A DNA stretch of 39,755 bases from a virus: positions 1 through 39,755 of IMG/VR virus record IMGVR_UViG_3300050821_005838; one strand, given 5' to 3'. The notes under the pieces were generated by a model. It was not told where the DNA came from. It saw only the letters and a list, made by a program, of their open reading frames with translations, and ran no database searches. The translations under genes were made by a program, and so were the position numbers. Each line of letters begins with the position of its first letter. Position 1 is the first letter of the stretch. This document shows, piece by piece, positions 7,286 to 14,620 of the stretch.

Positions 7286-7644
7286 TATCGCCTCCTTCTA
7301 TTTTTGTTTCTTCTGATTTCGTCCTCGATCTCGTGGCAGGGTTTGCAATACAAGCCGAGGTCCTTGTCGTCCTCATATCCGAAGTTTTTATAGGTGAAGT
7401 GATGCACCTCCAGCCACTTCACATCGAGACCTCTCCGAGCACCGCAGCGTTTGCAGGTGAAATGGTCACGATTGTGAATCCGAATTGTTTTGTCCTTCCA
7501 TGCACCGGACTTAAGATATGTGTTGTAGTATTCCTTACGGGCGGCCTCGAACTTTTCTTGCTGCTGCTGCGAGGCCCCAGGGCGGGGCGGTGTCGGACCC
7601 GGCCCTGGATGATAGTGAAGGGCTCGCCAGATGGCGCGGAACAT
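7285..7644 (-). CDS. HNH endonuclease, 119 aa
   Basis: The C-terminal half carries CKRCG, then LEVHHFTYKNFG, then LYCKPCH. This is the HNH ββα-metal nuclease fold with two zinc-binding CxxC pairs. A proline/glutamine-rich N-terminal arm precedes it. The start overlaps the upstream stop (TGATG). In phages, HNH proteins near recombination or packaging genes act as nicking enzymes or homing-type nucleases; the exact role here is not known. Confidence 0.75.
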   Translation of the reverse strand: MFRAIWRALHYHPGPGPTPPRPGASQQQQEKFEAARKEYYNTYLKSGAWKDKTIRIHNRDHFTCKRCGARRGLDVKWLEVHHFTYKNFGYEDDKDLGLYCKPCHEIEDEIRRNKNRRRR

Positions 7645-8207
7645 CAGCCCTCCGCTTGGCTGGGCATCTCCGCCGTCAGGAATGCTGGGACTGGGTCATC
7701 CTGCGGCAGTTCCTTTTTGACTTCCTCGGCTGCATCCGTCAGCGACTCCGCGATGGCCTTGTCACAAGCCTCGGCAACGGCGTGGAGACGGGTCTTCAGC
7801 GATTGCGCGAAGCAACGGATAGTTCGGTTGTCGAGTTCGAGGGCATCGACTTTTGCCTGCAATCGAGACACCTCGCGGTGCAGGGCATTGTTCTCGCCGT
7901 TGAGGTCGGCGTTTTCCCGGCGCATCGTTTGGTTTTCGCTAGACGTCCTGGCGCATTGCTCAATCGCATCTCGGTAAAGCCGGTCGGCGTGAGCATATGG
8001 GCTCACGTGATTTCCCGATTCCGCGTTGTCTGAGGGTGGGTTGAGGTATGAATGATTCCCATCATACATGCGGCGCTGGTTAAGAGGTTCTGCCGAGGGA
8101 CCAGTTTCACTCATCATGCCGACCGCATGCGAAGTCTTCCATATTTTCTCCAATGATTTCATATTGTCGCTCTCTTTTTGAGTTTGTGGAATTTCCGCGT
8201 CGGCCAT
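7644..8207 (-). CDS. Coiled-coil protein of unknown function
   Basis: 187 codons from the ATG at 8207, which has GGAG 6 bases upstream. An in-frame ATG at 8162 (MKSLEKIW) overlaps the upstream stop as ATGA and is an equally good start. The middle section (ENQTMRRENADLNGEN and LQAKVDALELDN) is a heptad-like coiled coil. The polar N-terminus is probably disordered and the acidic C-terminus ends SQAEG. No family recognised. Confidence 0.6.
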   Translation of the reverse strand: MADAEIPQTQKESDNMKSLEKIWKTSHAVGMMSETGPSAEPLNQRRMYDGNHSYLNPPSDNAESGNHVSPYAHADRLYRDAIEQCARTSSENQTMRRENADLNGENNALHREVSRLQAKVDALELDNRTIRCFAQSLKTRLHAVAEACDKAIAESLTDAAEEVKKELPQDDPVPAFLTAEMPSQAEG

Positions 8208-8626
8208 GGCTGACTCCGATTTTGGATTTTTCGCGACAACTGTTTCGTCGCTTTGGCTCGTTTACGCTTTTTTCGATAGCGTTGCACTTCTGCCTCGGGC
8301 TCGCCAGTATCCTCCCTATAGTTGCGGTGATAGTCCTCGCACAATCCAAGCGGATCTTTTCCCTGGTAGCCATACCACCACGCCATTTCACCACACAGCC
8401 ACGTACTCTGCTCAATATGGTGATATCGACACAGAGGCAGCGCCCATTTGTCGTGCGCCTTCATGCCCTTGCCGCGGTGTTCCTTGCCTATGGTCATATC
8501 GGCAAAACTGACATGCGCCGCATCGTTCGGCGGTGGGCACCGGCAGATTACGCACGGCTTGTCCCGCAGCCACGCCAGATATTTCGGTTCGCGGCGCCTC
8601 GGATCGCGCTGGCGCAGTTCAGTCAT
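8159..8626 (-). CDS. HNH-type protein resembling phage DUF968, 155 aa
   Basis: The ATG at 8626 gives an ATGA overlap with the upstream gene; an in-frame ATG at 8641 is possible. Features in order: CVICRCPPPNDAAHVSF, a GKGMKAHD stretch, then LPLCRYHHIEQ, the zinc/HNH pattern of DUF968-like phage recombination nucleases. The C-terminus is strongly basic (KKRKRAKATK), fitting DNA binding. Probably a structure-specific nuclease working with the ERF/exonuclease genes of the same operon; that link is inference. Confidence 0.65.
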   Translation of the reverse strand: MTELRQRDPRRREPKYLAWLRDKPCVICRCPPPNDAAHVSFADMTIGKEHRGKGMKAHDKWALPLCRYHHIEQSTWLCGEMAWWYGYQGKDPLGLCEDYHRNYREDTGEPEAEVQRYRKKRKRAKATKQLSRKIQNRSQPWPTRKFHKLKKRATI

Positions 8627-8805
8627 TTGAAACTGTTCCATTCCGTCGCCGCAGCTTCTTGGGTTCGGCCTTCCGCTTTTGCGTGACTATGGTCCCTCTT
8701 GCAAAGGACCACCCAATCAATCCAACCAAGGCCGAGGAATCCGGTGGCACGATACGAATACCCCGCTTCAGATTCGCATATCAGGCAAGGCTGAAGGATG
8801 ATCAT
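8623..8805 (-). CDS. Lar-like restriction-alleviation zinc protein, 60 aa
   Basis: Contains PCLIC near the N-terminus and ends EAAATEWNSF, the eAi-x-x-W-N ending typical of Lar-family phage proteins. The second zinc pair is atypical (CKRDHSH rather than CxxC). Lar proteins dampen type I restriction of incoming DNA, which would complement the element's methyltransferases. ATGA overlaps on both sides. Confidence 0.55.
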   Translation of the reverse strand: MIILQPCLICESEAGYSYRATGFLGLGWIDWVVLCKRDHSHAKAEGRTQEAAATEWNSFK

Positions 8806-8999
8806 CGGCGCTCCCTCCAGATTTTTTTGACCTCATCAAGGGCGTCGCACGTATGCCGCCACGAAAAACGAATGCCCCCGCCGTTGATTAGCCCGGCCAT
8901 GAAGATCACCGGAAGCCCGAACAACATGAACGGGATTCCAACAAGCAACCATCGCCATGCTGGAGCCGATCCGCCTGCAAAATAGACTCGCTTCGTCAT
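8802..8999 (-). CDS. Small membrane protein, 65 aa
   Basis: ATG at 8999; a GTG at 9008 overlapping the upstream stop is the alternative start. One long hydrophobic segment (about residues 14-36, WLLVGIPFMLFGLPVIFMAG) is followed by a basic tail ending KKIWRERR. Its stop overlaps the Lar-like start. Function unknown. Confidence 0.58.
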   Translation of the reverse strand: MTKRVYFAGGSAPAWRWLLVGIPFMLFGLPVIFMAGLINGGGIRFSWRHTCDALDEVKKIWRERR

Positions 9000-9004
9000 C
9001 GTCC

Positions 9005-9169
9005 TCACTCATCATCATCATCCAGGTCGAATTCGTGACAACCGCATTCGCAGGGGCCGCCATCCGCCTCGATCTCCTCGATGCTATGGCAAAATGCGTG
9101 GCCACTGTAGCGGATGTCCCAGCACTCATAGGTATCTATCGATTTGCAGGCACAGGTTCGGTCGACCAT
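9005..9169 (-). CDS. Cysteine-rich small protein, 54 aa
   Basis: The ATG at 9169 has a strong AGAGGAGGAAATA leader; an in-frame ATG at 9262 would add 31 residues without a good site. Cysteines occur as CAC, a lone C, a further C, then CECGC, suggesting a small metal-binding fold, followed by a run of Asp. No family recognised. Confidence 0.55.
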   Translation of the reverse strand: MVDRTCACKSIDTYECWDIRYSGHAFCHSIEEIEADGGPCECGCHEFDLDDDDE

Positions 9170-9336
9170 TATTTCCTCCTCTGAGATTGGTGCCGGCGCC
9201 TTCCCCATTTGCAGCAGGAAAGGCGCCGGCTTCTGCCGAATACTGGATTGATCTGCGGCCATCCCTGACCATCACAATCCTCGTCGGCAGTTCCTGCCAC
9301 CGTCGCGGCTGGCGAACGTCGGCGGCAGAAACTCAT
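9169..9336 (-). CDS. Possible basic small protein, 55 aa (competing frame)
   Basis: This frame starts at an ATGA overlap with the upstream gene and ends at a TAATG overlap with the downstream start, exactly filling the gap. The product is arginine- and cysteine-rich (MSFCRRRRSPAATV and SCCKWGRRR), which could also be chance translation of GC-rich DNA. It competes with the long form of the gene ending at 9005. Confidence 0.33.
   Translation of the reverse strand: MSFCRRRSPAATVAGTADEDCDGQGWPQINPVFGRSRRLSCCKWGRRRHQSQRRK
9192..9230 (-). repeat. Perfect 11-bp inverted repeat, hairpin
   Basis: GCCGGCGCCTT (9192-9202) and AAGGCGCCGGC (9220-9230) flank a 17-base spacer. There is no T-run on either side, so it is not a standard terminator. 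It lies upstream of the strong ribosome binding site at about 9172-9182 and may modulate translation or RNA stability in the minus-strand operon. Confidence 0.6.
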
Positions 9337-9659
9337 ATTTTGGATCTCGCATTAGATGATTGAGTGCGCCAGGCTTCAATCTTGGCCTCGGCCGCGACTC
9401 TCATGAATCTATGATATTCGTCGGCCTTGACGGCATCTCGGAGTCCATCAAGAAGTGCCTTGTACCTCGGGTCAGCATAGGCTTCCCGCTCCTGCCCCCC
9501 GATCGGCATATTTAGATGCTCTTTCATGATCTCGGCCTTGAGCGTCTTGCGGTACTGTTCGATGTAGGCCCGCTCTGCTCGTGCTTGGGCAGCTTCCTTC
9601 GCGTTGTCCTGCAGAAAGTCTAACGCTCTATCGACATCATCGTCTGATATGCTGTTCAT
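9333..9659 (-). CDS. Helical protein next to the exonuclease, 108 aa
   Basis: ATGA overlap with the exonuclease stop. The product is predicted to be almost entirely helical and charged, with no cysteines (ALDFLQDNAKEAAQARAE; then MPIGGQEREAYADPRYKA). Position and composition fit a recombination accessory factor, but no function is established from sequence alone. Confidence 0.6.
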   Translation of the reverse strand: MNSISDDDVDRALDFLQDNAKEAAQARAERAYIEQYRKTLKAEIMKEHLNMPIGGQEREAYADPRYKALLDGLRDAVKADEYHRFMRVAAEAKIEAWRTQSSNARSKI

Positions 9660-10336
9660 GATGCCTCGGCGGATTGCCTAAGTTTGTCCATCAGGGTGTT
9701 GCTTCCATTGATATATCGGGCGCGCAATTCATTGACTGCCTCATCGACCTCTTCCAGAAATCCACGGACGATACCTTCTAGCGTCTCAATTCTGTCTGTG
9801 CTCCGCAGCATGGTTGCTACAAATAACTGCATTTCAGGCGGAAAGGCCGGGTGATAGCTGACGAAATCGCACCATTCCCGATCTGGATTGCAGGCAAAAT
9901 TCCAATCGATTTGATGAGTGTATTCAGCCGGAACAACATTCCCACGCAAATAAGCTAAATGCGTTGCGGCCTTCGGACACTTGATCTCAATAAATCCATA
10001 CGCTCCGACAAAACCATCAACTGAACCTCCCGCCATCTCAATGGTCGGGTGGTCAGCATAGCCAACCTGTTCGACCTCGCAGCGCTTGAGCAGTTCGTAT
10101 TCCATCCTGGCTTGTGGCTCCCGCTCGCTGCCGTTCTTCATATCTATCGAGCAATAACTTTCGAATGTCTCGCCGGTCAGCCTCTCGACGACCAGTTCGG
10201 CGGCGTAATTGCGCCGGCCAGCGCCCCAGCCATTCTTAATCGTGGCGCAGACATCCTTGACTCGCGATGCAGTCACTTTGCCGAGGCGAAGCGCAAACCA
10301 CTCAGGCGATCCCTGTTCAATGCGATGGATGGTCAA
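9656..10336 (-). CDS. YqaJ/lambda-exonuclease-like nuclease, 226 aa
   Basis: Motifs of the YqaJ recombinase-exonuclease family in order: GSPEWFALRLGKVTASR at the N-terminus, GSEREPQARMEYE, SVDGFVGAYGFIEIKCPK (the D..ExK metal-binding core) and EYTHQIDWNFAC. Such enzymes chew one strand of a DNA end to give the annealing protein its substrate. The start overlaps the ERF stop as ATGA, so the two are coupled. Length is normal for the family. Confidence 0.88.
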   Translation of the reverse strand: MTIHRIEQGSPEWFALRLGKVTASRVKDVCATIKNGWGAGRRNYAAELVVERLTGETFESYCSIDMKNGSEREPQARMEYELLKRCEVEQVGYADHPTIEMAGGSVDGFVGAYGFIEIKCPKAATHLAYLRGNVVPAEYTHQIDWNFACNPDREWCDFVSYHPAFPPEMQLFVATMLRSTDRIETLEGIVRGFLEEVDEAVNELRARYINGSNTLMDKLRQSAEAS

Positions 10337-11091
10337 AACTGCCTCCTAAAGCTCTCAAGTTTGGTCTTGGCATGAGCAAAATTTTTGGGTGACAACTGTT
10401 CTAGACTCTCGATGTGATAAACCTGACAGACCTTCTCCGTCTGCGCCCCGACTTCTTCTATAAGCTTTTTAATTTCCTCTACCTGTTCGGCGGTAACGTG
10501 CCCTTCATCCTCTGCCGCATGACCGCCGTGCCCATCATCGTCCTCGCCGGCCGCAAGCCCGAGCACCGCCTTCAAAGTGTAGCGCTGCAAGTAAGTGACG
10601 GTTGATCCGACGGCCTGGATGCTGTTTTTCCCAGCACCTTCATCCCTTGCGGCATAAAGTGTCGTTTCTTCTGAATGACCTTCGCGATGGGACAATATGC
10701 ATGTCACGGAAACCGGCTCGTTTGGCTTCGATGAGACTCTGAATCGGTACGACAGTCCGAACTCACTCAAGACCGGATCAACGGTGCGAGCTATCTCTGC
10801 CATGTCCTCGTGGACGTAATCCGTGCGAGGCTTAGACTTGTCTTTTGCCTCATATCCGACGCGCCGATTTTTCCGGATAACTGGAATTTTTGCTTTCGCG
10901 TCGGCAATTGCTCCGTCAAACGCCTTTCGCGCCTGGTTGGCCTCCCATCGCTCCTGCAATGCCATAAGCTTTTCCAGCACTTCCGTGCTTGCGTTTGAAG
11001 CCATGGCGCGCTGAAGCAAAACCATCGGCGTAGGTTGAGCTATCGGCATGATGTTGGCGGCCTCGATCTCTCGGTACAGTTTGTCGGTCAT
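10333..11091 (-). CDS. erf: ERF-family single-strand annealing recombinase, 252 aa
   Basis: The ERF core is visible: TDYVHEDMAEIARTVDPVLS, then NSIQAVGSTVTYLQRYTL followed by a D-D-D-G acidic stretch (AAGEDDDGHGG), the hallmark of Erf/Sak-type annealing proteins. It would coat exonuclease-produced single strands and anneal them for phage recombination or circularisation. The C-terminal about 60 residues are a charged helical extension. Coupled by ATGA to genes on both sides. Confidence 0.85.
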   Translation of the reverse strand: MTDKLYREIEAANIMPIAQPTPMVLLQRAMASNASTEVLEKLMALQERWEANQARKAFDGAIADAKAKIPVIRKNRRVGYEAKDKSKPRTDYVHEDMAEIARTVDPVLSEFGLSYRFRVSSKPNEPVSVTCILSHREGHSEETTLYAARDEGAGKNSIQAVGSTVTYLQRYTLKAVLGLAAGEDDDGHGGHAAEDEGHVTAEQVEEIKKLIEEVGAQTEKVCQVYHIESLEQLSPKNFAHAKTKLESFRRQF

Positions 11092-11294
11092 TTTCGCTCC
11101 TTGACCAATTTTTCGGCCAACAAAAGAATTGTTGAAAACGTGATCGCCGGGAGGACCAGAGGTCCGACAATAGCGACACCTATTGAAGATGTTATTTTAT
11201 TGCTTCCCTTGTCCGGGAAAGCCGAACTTTTGCGGAAATTAACGACACACGCGACGGACGCAGATACCCAGATCCAAATCCAGAACCAACTCAT
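11088..11294 (-). CDS. Two-helix membrane protein, 68 aa
   Basis: The ATG at 11294 overlaps the upstream stop (ATGA); its own stop overlaps the ERF start. Starts MSWFWIWIWVSASVACV, with a second hydrophobic segment about residues 42-60 and a basic end. Unrecognised; the hairpin membrane layout is seen in many small phage proteins. Confidence 0.58.
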   Translation of the reverse strand: MSWFWIWIWVSASVACVVNFRKSSAFPDKGSNKITSSIGVAIVGPLVLPAITFSTILLLAEKLVKERK

Positions 11295-11533
11295 CCGTCT
11301 ACCCTCTTCAGGCAATGGAAGACCTCGGGCCAGATGAATACCGACTTGATTTTCCCATCGATGGCTGCATATGCCGGGAACCCCGGCGCGCTTTCCTGTT
11401 CAAATCTTCTCTTGACTTCAATTTCAGCGCCCTCCGGGACCTCGACGCCAGCACTGGTGAATGTCTCAACGACAAGCATTCTCGTTCCTGGGGCAGCCCC
11501 GCCGATTGTCTGAAGCATATCAAGTGCGCTCAT
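11291..11533 (-). CDS. Conserved-looking small soluble protein, 80 aa
   Basis: AAAGGAGATTTTAAA precedes the ATG. The protein has an even amino-acid composition with predicted β strands (GTRMLVVETFTSAGVEVPEG; then EIEVKRRF). No motif recognised. Coupled to the membrane gene downstream. Confidence 0.6.
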   Translation of the reverse strand: MSALDMLQTIGGAAPGTRMLVVETFTSAGVEVPEGAEIEVKRRFEQESAPGFPAYAAIDGKIKSVFIWPEVFHCLKRVDG

Positions 11534-11549
11534 TTTAAAATCTCCTTTC

Positions 11550-11630
11550 CTATCTCATCCTGATGTAGCGAAGTCGAAGGAAAGCGTACCGCGCCGCGAT
11601 GGCGAGCATCGGAAGAAACTCGCTGATCAT
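11550..11630 (-). CDS. Basic microprotein, 26 aa
   Basis: ATGA overlap with the upstream stop at 11627-11629; ends with TAG 16 bases before the next ATG. The product (MISEFLPMLAIAARYAFLRL) is amphipathic and basic. The tight coupling is the main support. Confidence 0.45.
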   Translation of the reverse strand: MISEFLPMLAIAARYAFLRLRYIRMR

Positions 11631-11839
11631 GACCATTCACCCCACTTGTGGGAGCCGCTATCCAACGCGGCGATCAACGCCGATTGCGATTCGTAAATCT
11701 TCTTGGACGTTCGGGTCGCGTTGTCCTTGCGGGTAAAATCAAACTCTTGGGCGTAGTAGCCGCCGTCGTCAGGGCTATCGACGATATCGATGCATCTGAC
11801 GGGCTTATTGCCGTGATAGTCCGCGCGATACGTGCTCAT
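11627..11839 (-). CDS. Small soluble protein, 70 aa
   Basis: The ATG at 11839 overlaps the upstream stop (ATGA). The product is β-rich at the start (YHGNKPVRCIDIVDSPD) with a helical C-terminal half and no cysteine pair. No family recognised. Confidence 0.6.
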   Translation of the reverse strand: MSTYRADYHGNKPVRCIDIVDSPDDGGYYAQEFDFTRKDNATRTSKKIYESQSALIAALDSGSHKWGEWS

Positions 11840-12030
11840 GCCAGCCACCCTGAAATTTGCGCTGCGATGACTAAGAAGGTTCCGGAAACAAACATGCAAA
11901 TTGCAAACTGTTTCACTTGATCAGCAAAAGTTTCATCTTCCATCCTATAAAAGAGGCAAACGAATGCGGAATAAAATGAGTATGAGCTGAGTGCGCAGAA
12001 TATCACTGCTGCGATCATCCGAGTGCTCAT
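11836..12030 (-). CDS. Two-helix membrane protein, 64 aa
   Basis: ATGA overlaps at both ends. Hydrophobic segments at about residues 5-28 and 42-61, separated by an acidic loop (MEDETFADQ). Unrecognised; one of several small membrane proteins in this operon. Confidence 0.58.
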   Translation of the reverse strand: MSTRMIAAVIFCALSSYSFYSAFVCLFYRMEDETFADQVKQFAICMFVSGTFLVIAAQISGWLA

Positions 12031-12221
12031 GCCAGCCCCCTCAAATCGACCACGTTGCGGTTGGCGATCTCATCGCTAATTCTGATGTGCAGATTGTAGA
12101 GACATTCGCCGCGCTGGCTGTACGCCACGTCGTAGACCGACATGCTGGCCATTTGGCGTTCGATGTGGCGGAGGGCTGCGTAGAGGTCGATAGGCGATAG
12201 GCCCGAAAGTTCGGTTTCCAT
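12027..12221 (-). CDS. First gene of the minus-strand early operon, 64 aa helical protein
   Basis: GCAGGAGAAACCC precedes the ATG, and a well-formed promoter lies 26-53 bases upstream. The product is helical (SPIDLYAALRHIERQMASM) with no recognised motif. It opens the chain of coupled genes leading to ERF and the exonuclease. Confidence 0.62.
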   Translation of the reverse strand: METELSGLSPIDLYAALRHIERQMASMSVYDVAYSQRGECLYNLHIRISDEIANRNVVDLRGLA

Positions 12222-12246
12222 GGGGTTTCTCCTGCTGCGATTCCGG

Positions 12247-12274
12247 AGTATAGAGAATTTTACACAAGGCGCAA
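12247..12274 (-). promoter_or_regulatory. Promoter of the minus-strand recombination operon
   Basis: Read on the minus strand: -35 TTGCGC (12269-12274), 16-base spacer, -10 TATACT (12247-12252). The predicted transcript starts near 12240, giving a leader of about 20 bases with the GCAGGAG site. The -35 sits in the left arm of the palindrome CGCAA-9-TTGCG shared with the divergent promoter. Confidence 0.6.
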
Positions 12275-12283
12275 GAATTATTT

Positions 12284-12311
12284 TTGCGTTTCTCTAAAAA
12301 TCGTGTATAGA
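12284..12311 (+). promoter_or_regulatory. Divergent plus-strand promoter giving a leaderless transcript
   Basis: -35 TTGCGT (12284-12289), 16-base spacer, -10 TATAGA (12306-12311). The A of the ATG at 12318 is 7 bases after the -10 box, where transcription would begin, and there is no Shine-Dalgarno sequence. The -35 is the right arm of the palindrome shared with the minus promoter, so one protein bound there could block both. Confidence 0.6.
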
Positions 12312-12317
12312 AGCGAA

Positions 12318-12668
12318 ATGAGCAAGGAAAATACCGTGAGAATCGGACCTCAAATGCGACGTGAGCTTATGCAGCTCGCCCAAGCCTATTGCCGCGCGAC
12401 GGGTTACAAACTAGCCACCGTAGCCAACTACGCCAAGAAAGACCCTAGAATTTTCAATACTTTGCAACAGCAAATGTCGGGAACTCGGAAGGGGAGCTTT
12501 AATGTCGATACCTATGACGACTTGGTTGCGTGGCTGAGAGACCCCGCCAACTGGCCCGAAAAGGTCCGCATCGGCGAGGATGTAGATGGTGAGCCGATTT
12601 ACCGACCGTTTAGGCTGTCGGATATCCCAGAGCTAGGCGACCTAACCCACCACAAGAGGAAGCGATGA
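12318..12668 (+). CDS. Candidate DNA-binding regulator, 116 aa, leaderless
   Basis: The ATG at 12318 is preferred; no ribosome binding site is present and the -10 box ends 6 bases before it. Residues about 25-60 (YKLATVANYAKKDPRIFNTL) look like the helix-turn-helix of a Cro-like family common in alphaproteobacterial prophages, followed by a stretch predicted to form a wing. The C-terminus is basic (HHKRKR). Its place at the divergent promoter suggests it controls both early operons. The family call is from general resemblance. Confidence 0.6.
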   Translation: MSKENTVRIGPQMRRELMQLAQAYCRATGYKLATVANYAKKDPRIFNTLQQQMSGTRKGSFNVDTYDDLVAWLRDPANWPEKVRIGEDVDGEPIYRPFRLSDIPELGDLTHHKRKR

Positions 12669-12856
12669 GCGAAAAACTAAATGCGGTGGCTCTAGCTATC
12701 GCTGATGCCCTTGGGGAGGGAGAGTTCTATCTGTCTCCGGTCTTTCAGAATGCCTCCCGCGCCGCGATCAAGGCTATGCGGGAGCCGACGCAAGCGATGG
12801 CCGATGTGGGGCACAGAGACTACTGGCACGCCATGATTGACGAGGCCCTTCGATGA
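12665..12856 (+). CDS. Small helical phage protein, 63 aa
   Basis: ATGA overlaps at both ends. The pattern RAAIKAMREPTQAM followed by YWHAMIDEAL is frequent in small alphaproteobacterial phage ORFs of unknown function. Confidence 0.62.
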   Translation: MSEKLNAVALAIADALGEGEFYLSPVFQNASRAAIKAMREPTQAMADVGHRDYWHAMIDEALR

Positions 12857-13302
12857 TCAAGTTCACGGTCGAGGGCGAGCCGCAGGGCAAGGGACGGGCG
12901 CGGTCATTTATGCGCAAGCCCAAGCAGTGGGAAGAGATGGGGTTCGGCCCAATGCCGAAGATCGGCCATTACACGCCGAAAGATACCCGCGCGTATGAGA
13001 CGCTGATTCGCGACACCGCTTGGTTGGCGATGCAGGGGCACGAGATGTTCGAGGGCGCGGTTCGGCTTGAAATTCTCGCGGTGTTCTCGGTGCCGAAGTC
13101 ATGGTCGATCAGGAAGCGAGAGGCGGCGCTGAATGGCCAAGTCTTCCACACCTCGCGGCCGGATGCCGACAACATCCTCAAGGCGTTCAAGGACGCGATG
13201 AATGGTGTGGTTTATCGCGACGATAGCCGAGTCGTCGAGGGCATGTTCGCCAAGCTATACGGCGCTGCGCCGAGCGTATCCGTGACGGTGATGCCGCTAT
13301 GA
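12853..13302 (+). CDS. rusA: RusA-family Holliday-junction resolvase, 149 aa
   Basis: The RusA signature is present: N-terminal GEPQGKGRAR, then RPDADNILKAFKDAMNGVVY and DDSRVVE, with the conserved Asp residues that bind metal. RusA cuts four-way junctions symmetrically, completing phage recombination begun by ERF and exonuclease. Usual length for the family. Confidence 0.88.
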   Translation: MIKFTVEGEPQGKGRARSFMRKPKQWEEMGFGPMPKIGHYTPKDTRAYETLIRDTAWLAMQGHEMFEGAVRLEILAVFSVPKSWSIRKREAALNGQVFHTSRPDADNILKAFKDAMNGVVYRDDSRVVEGMFAKLYGAAPSVSVTVMPL

Positions 13303-13347
13303 CTTGGCTATTATTTGAACCGCGCCTTGTGGTGCATGTGGGGGAAG

Positions 13348-14190
13348 ATGAACGTAATTAATTACATCCAACCGATAGCCGAGATCGTCGATAAAGACGC
13401 CGCTGAGATTGGCGATCTATACCGGAAATCTCGGGCTTCCCTCATTGACTCTGTTGAGTCCGCAAGAGCCTGCGGCCAACGCCTGATTGAGAAGAAGGCA
13501 AAGATGGAGCACGGCGAATGGTTGCCGTGGCTGAAGGCCAACGCCGAAGTTTTGGGATTTGAGGGGCGCAGTACTGCATCTAGACTGATGAAGCTGGCGG
13601 CAAATGGTGCGCTGGCGCACCATTTGGACGAGTCCACCGCCAGCAGCATCAGCCGCAAGCTGTGGGGGCACGCGGACAGCAGTCTCGTCCAGCAATCGCT
13701 TTCCAACGAACACTATACGCCAACCAAATATCTAGACGCGGCGCGCACTGTCCTAGGGAGTGTTGACCTTGATCCGGCATCATGTACCGAGGCCAACGCC
13801 GTCGTCAAAGCAGAGAAGTTTTTTTCCGCCGAAGACGACGGCCTGGCCCAAAATTGGCACGGACGGATTTGGCTCAATCCGCCTTATGGGAGCCTTGTCG
13901 GAGATTTCGTCGCAAAGTTCACCGAAGAATACGAAGCGGGTCGGGTCAAGGCCGGCATCATCCTCGTAAACGCGCATTGTACCGACACGGCTTGGTTTAA
14001 GCCGCTGTGGAATGGTGTTCTCTGCTTCACCGACCATCGCATCAATTTCTATGGCGATGATGACCGCAGCGGATCAACCCACGGTTCGGTGTTTATCTAT
14101 TTCGGCCCCGAAGAGCGCACGTTCGTGCGGGCGTTTTCTCAATTCGGCGCGGTGGTCGCTGCTTTGGAGTCATGTGATGACAATTCGTGA
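13348..14190 (+). CDS. Phage N6-adenine DNA methyltransferase with DUF3102-like N-terminus, 280 aa
   Basis: The ATG at 13348 has GTGGGGGAAG upstream. Residues about 1-115 are helical and resemble DUF3102 (AEIGDLYRKSRASLIDSV; GRSTASRLMKLA). The C-terminal domain has NEHYTPTKYLDAAR, VDLDPASC and WLNPPYG, the phage Dam (DNA_N6_Mtase) signature with catalytic NPPY. It would methylate adenines in the element's DNA and help it escape restriction. It overlaps the next gene by 14 bases. Confidence 0.85.
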   Translation: MNVINYIQPIAEIVDKDAAEIGDLYRKSRASLIDSVESARACGQRLIEKKAKMEHGEWLPWLKANAEVLGFEGRSTASRLMKLAANGALAHHLDESTASSISRKLWGHADSSLVQQSLSNEHYTPTKYLDAARTVLGSVDLDPASCTEANAVVKAEKFFSAEDDGLAQNWHGRIWLNPPYGSLVGDFVAKFTEEYEAGRVKAGIILVNAHCTDTAWFKPLWNGVLCFTDHRINFYGDDDRSGSTHGSVFIYFGPEERTFVRAFSQFGAVVAALESCDDNS

Positions 14191-14620
14191 CATGAAGAGA
14201 TTCACGGACGCCTTGTGGGACTGGGGCTTTCTTGATGGTTGCTTCGGGACATCGCGGTCTCGCGTGGGTGACATCGATGGCATTGTCGAGCATTGCGGTG
14301 AAATTCTTTTGCTTGAAGGCAAGCCAATGAGACTCGCACCGGCGGCTGGGTCGACATGGCAGGACGAACGAAGCAAATACAACGGCCAGGCAAGGCTATG
14401 GTCTGGCCTCGCTGGCCGCGGAATTACGGTTTTGATCTTGTGGGGCGATGCATCGGACCAAAACAAGCCAAACGATAAGACGCCGAGCCGCATGCAAGTG
14501 TGGCGTCGGTTTAAACCCGAGCCTGATCCGGTCATCGAATGCGATAAGGAATCAGTTCGCAAATATGTAGCCAGTTGGTGGAATTGGACCGAACAAGCGG
14601 ATGCACCGAAAGCAAAATGA
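14177..14620 (+). CDS. Predicted PD-(D/E)XK-like nuclease, 147 aa
   Basis: The ATG at 14177 is preferred over farther upstream starts that would lie deep in the methyltransferase. Residues about 27-48 read GDIDGIVEHCGEILLLEGKP, a D...(D/E)xK-like active-site pattern preceded by an Asp-rich β hairpin. The C-terminal half has WW and basic residues. Situated between two methyltransferases. The function is a fold-level guess. Confidence 0.5.
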   Translation: MTIRDMKRFTDALWDWGFLDGCFGTSRSRVGDIDGIVEHCGEILLLEGKPMRLAPAAGSTWQDERSKYNGQARLWSGLAGRGITVLILWGDASDQNKPNDKTPSRMQVWRRFKPEPDPVIECDKESVRKYVASWWNWTEQADAPKAK

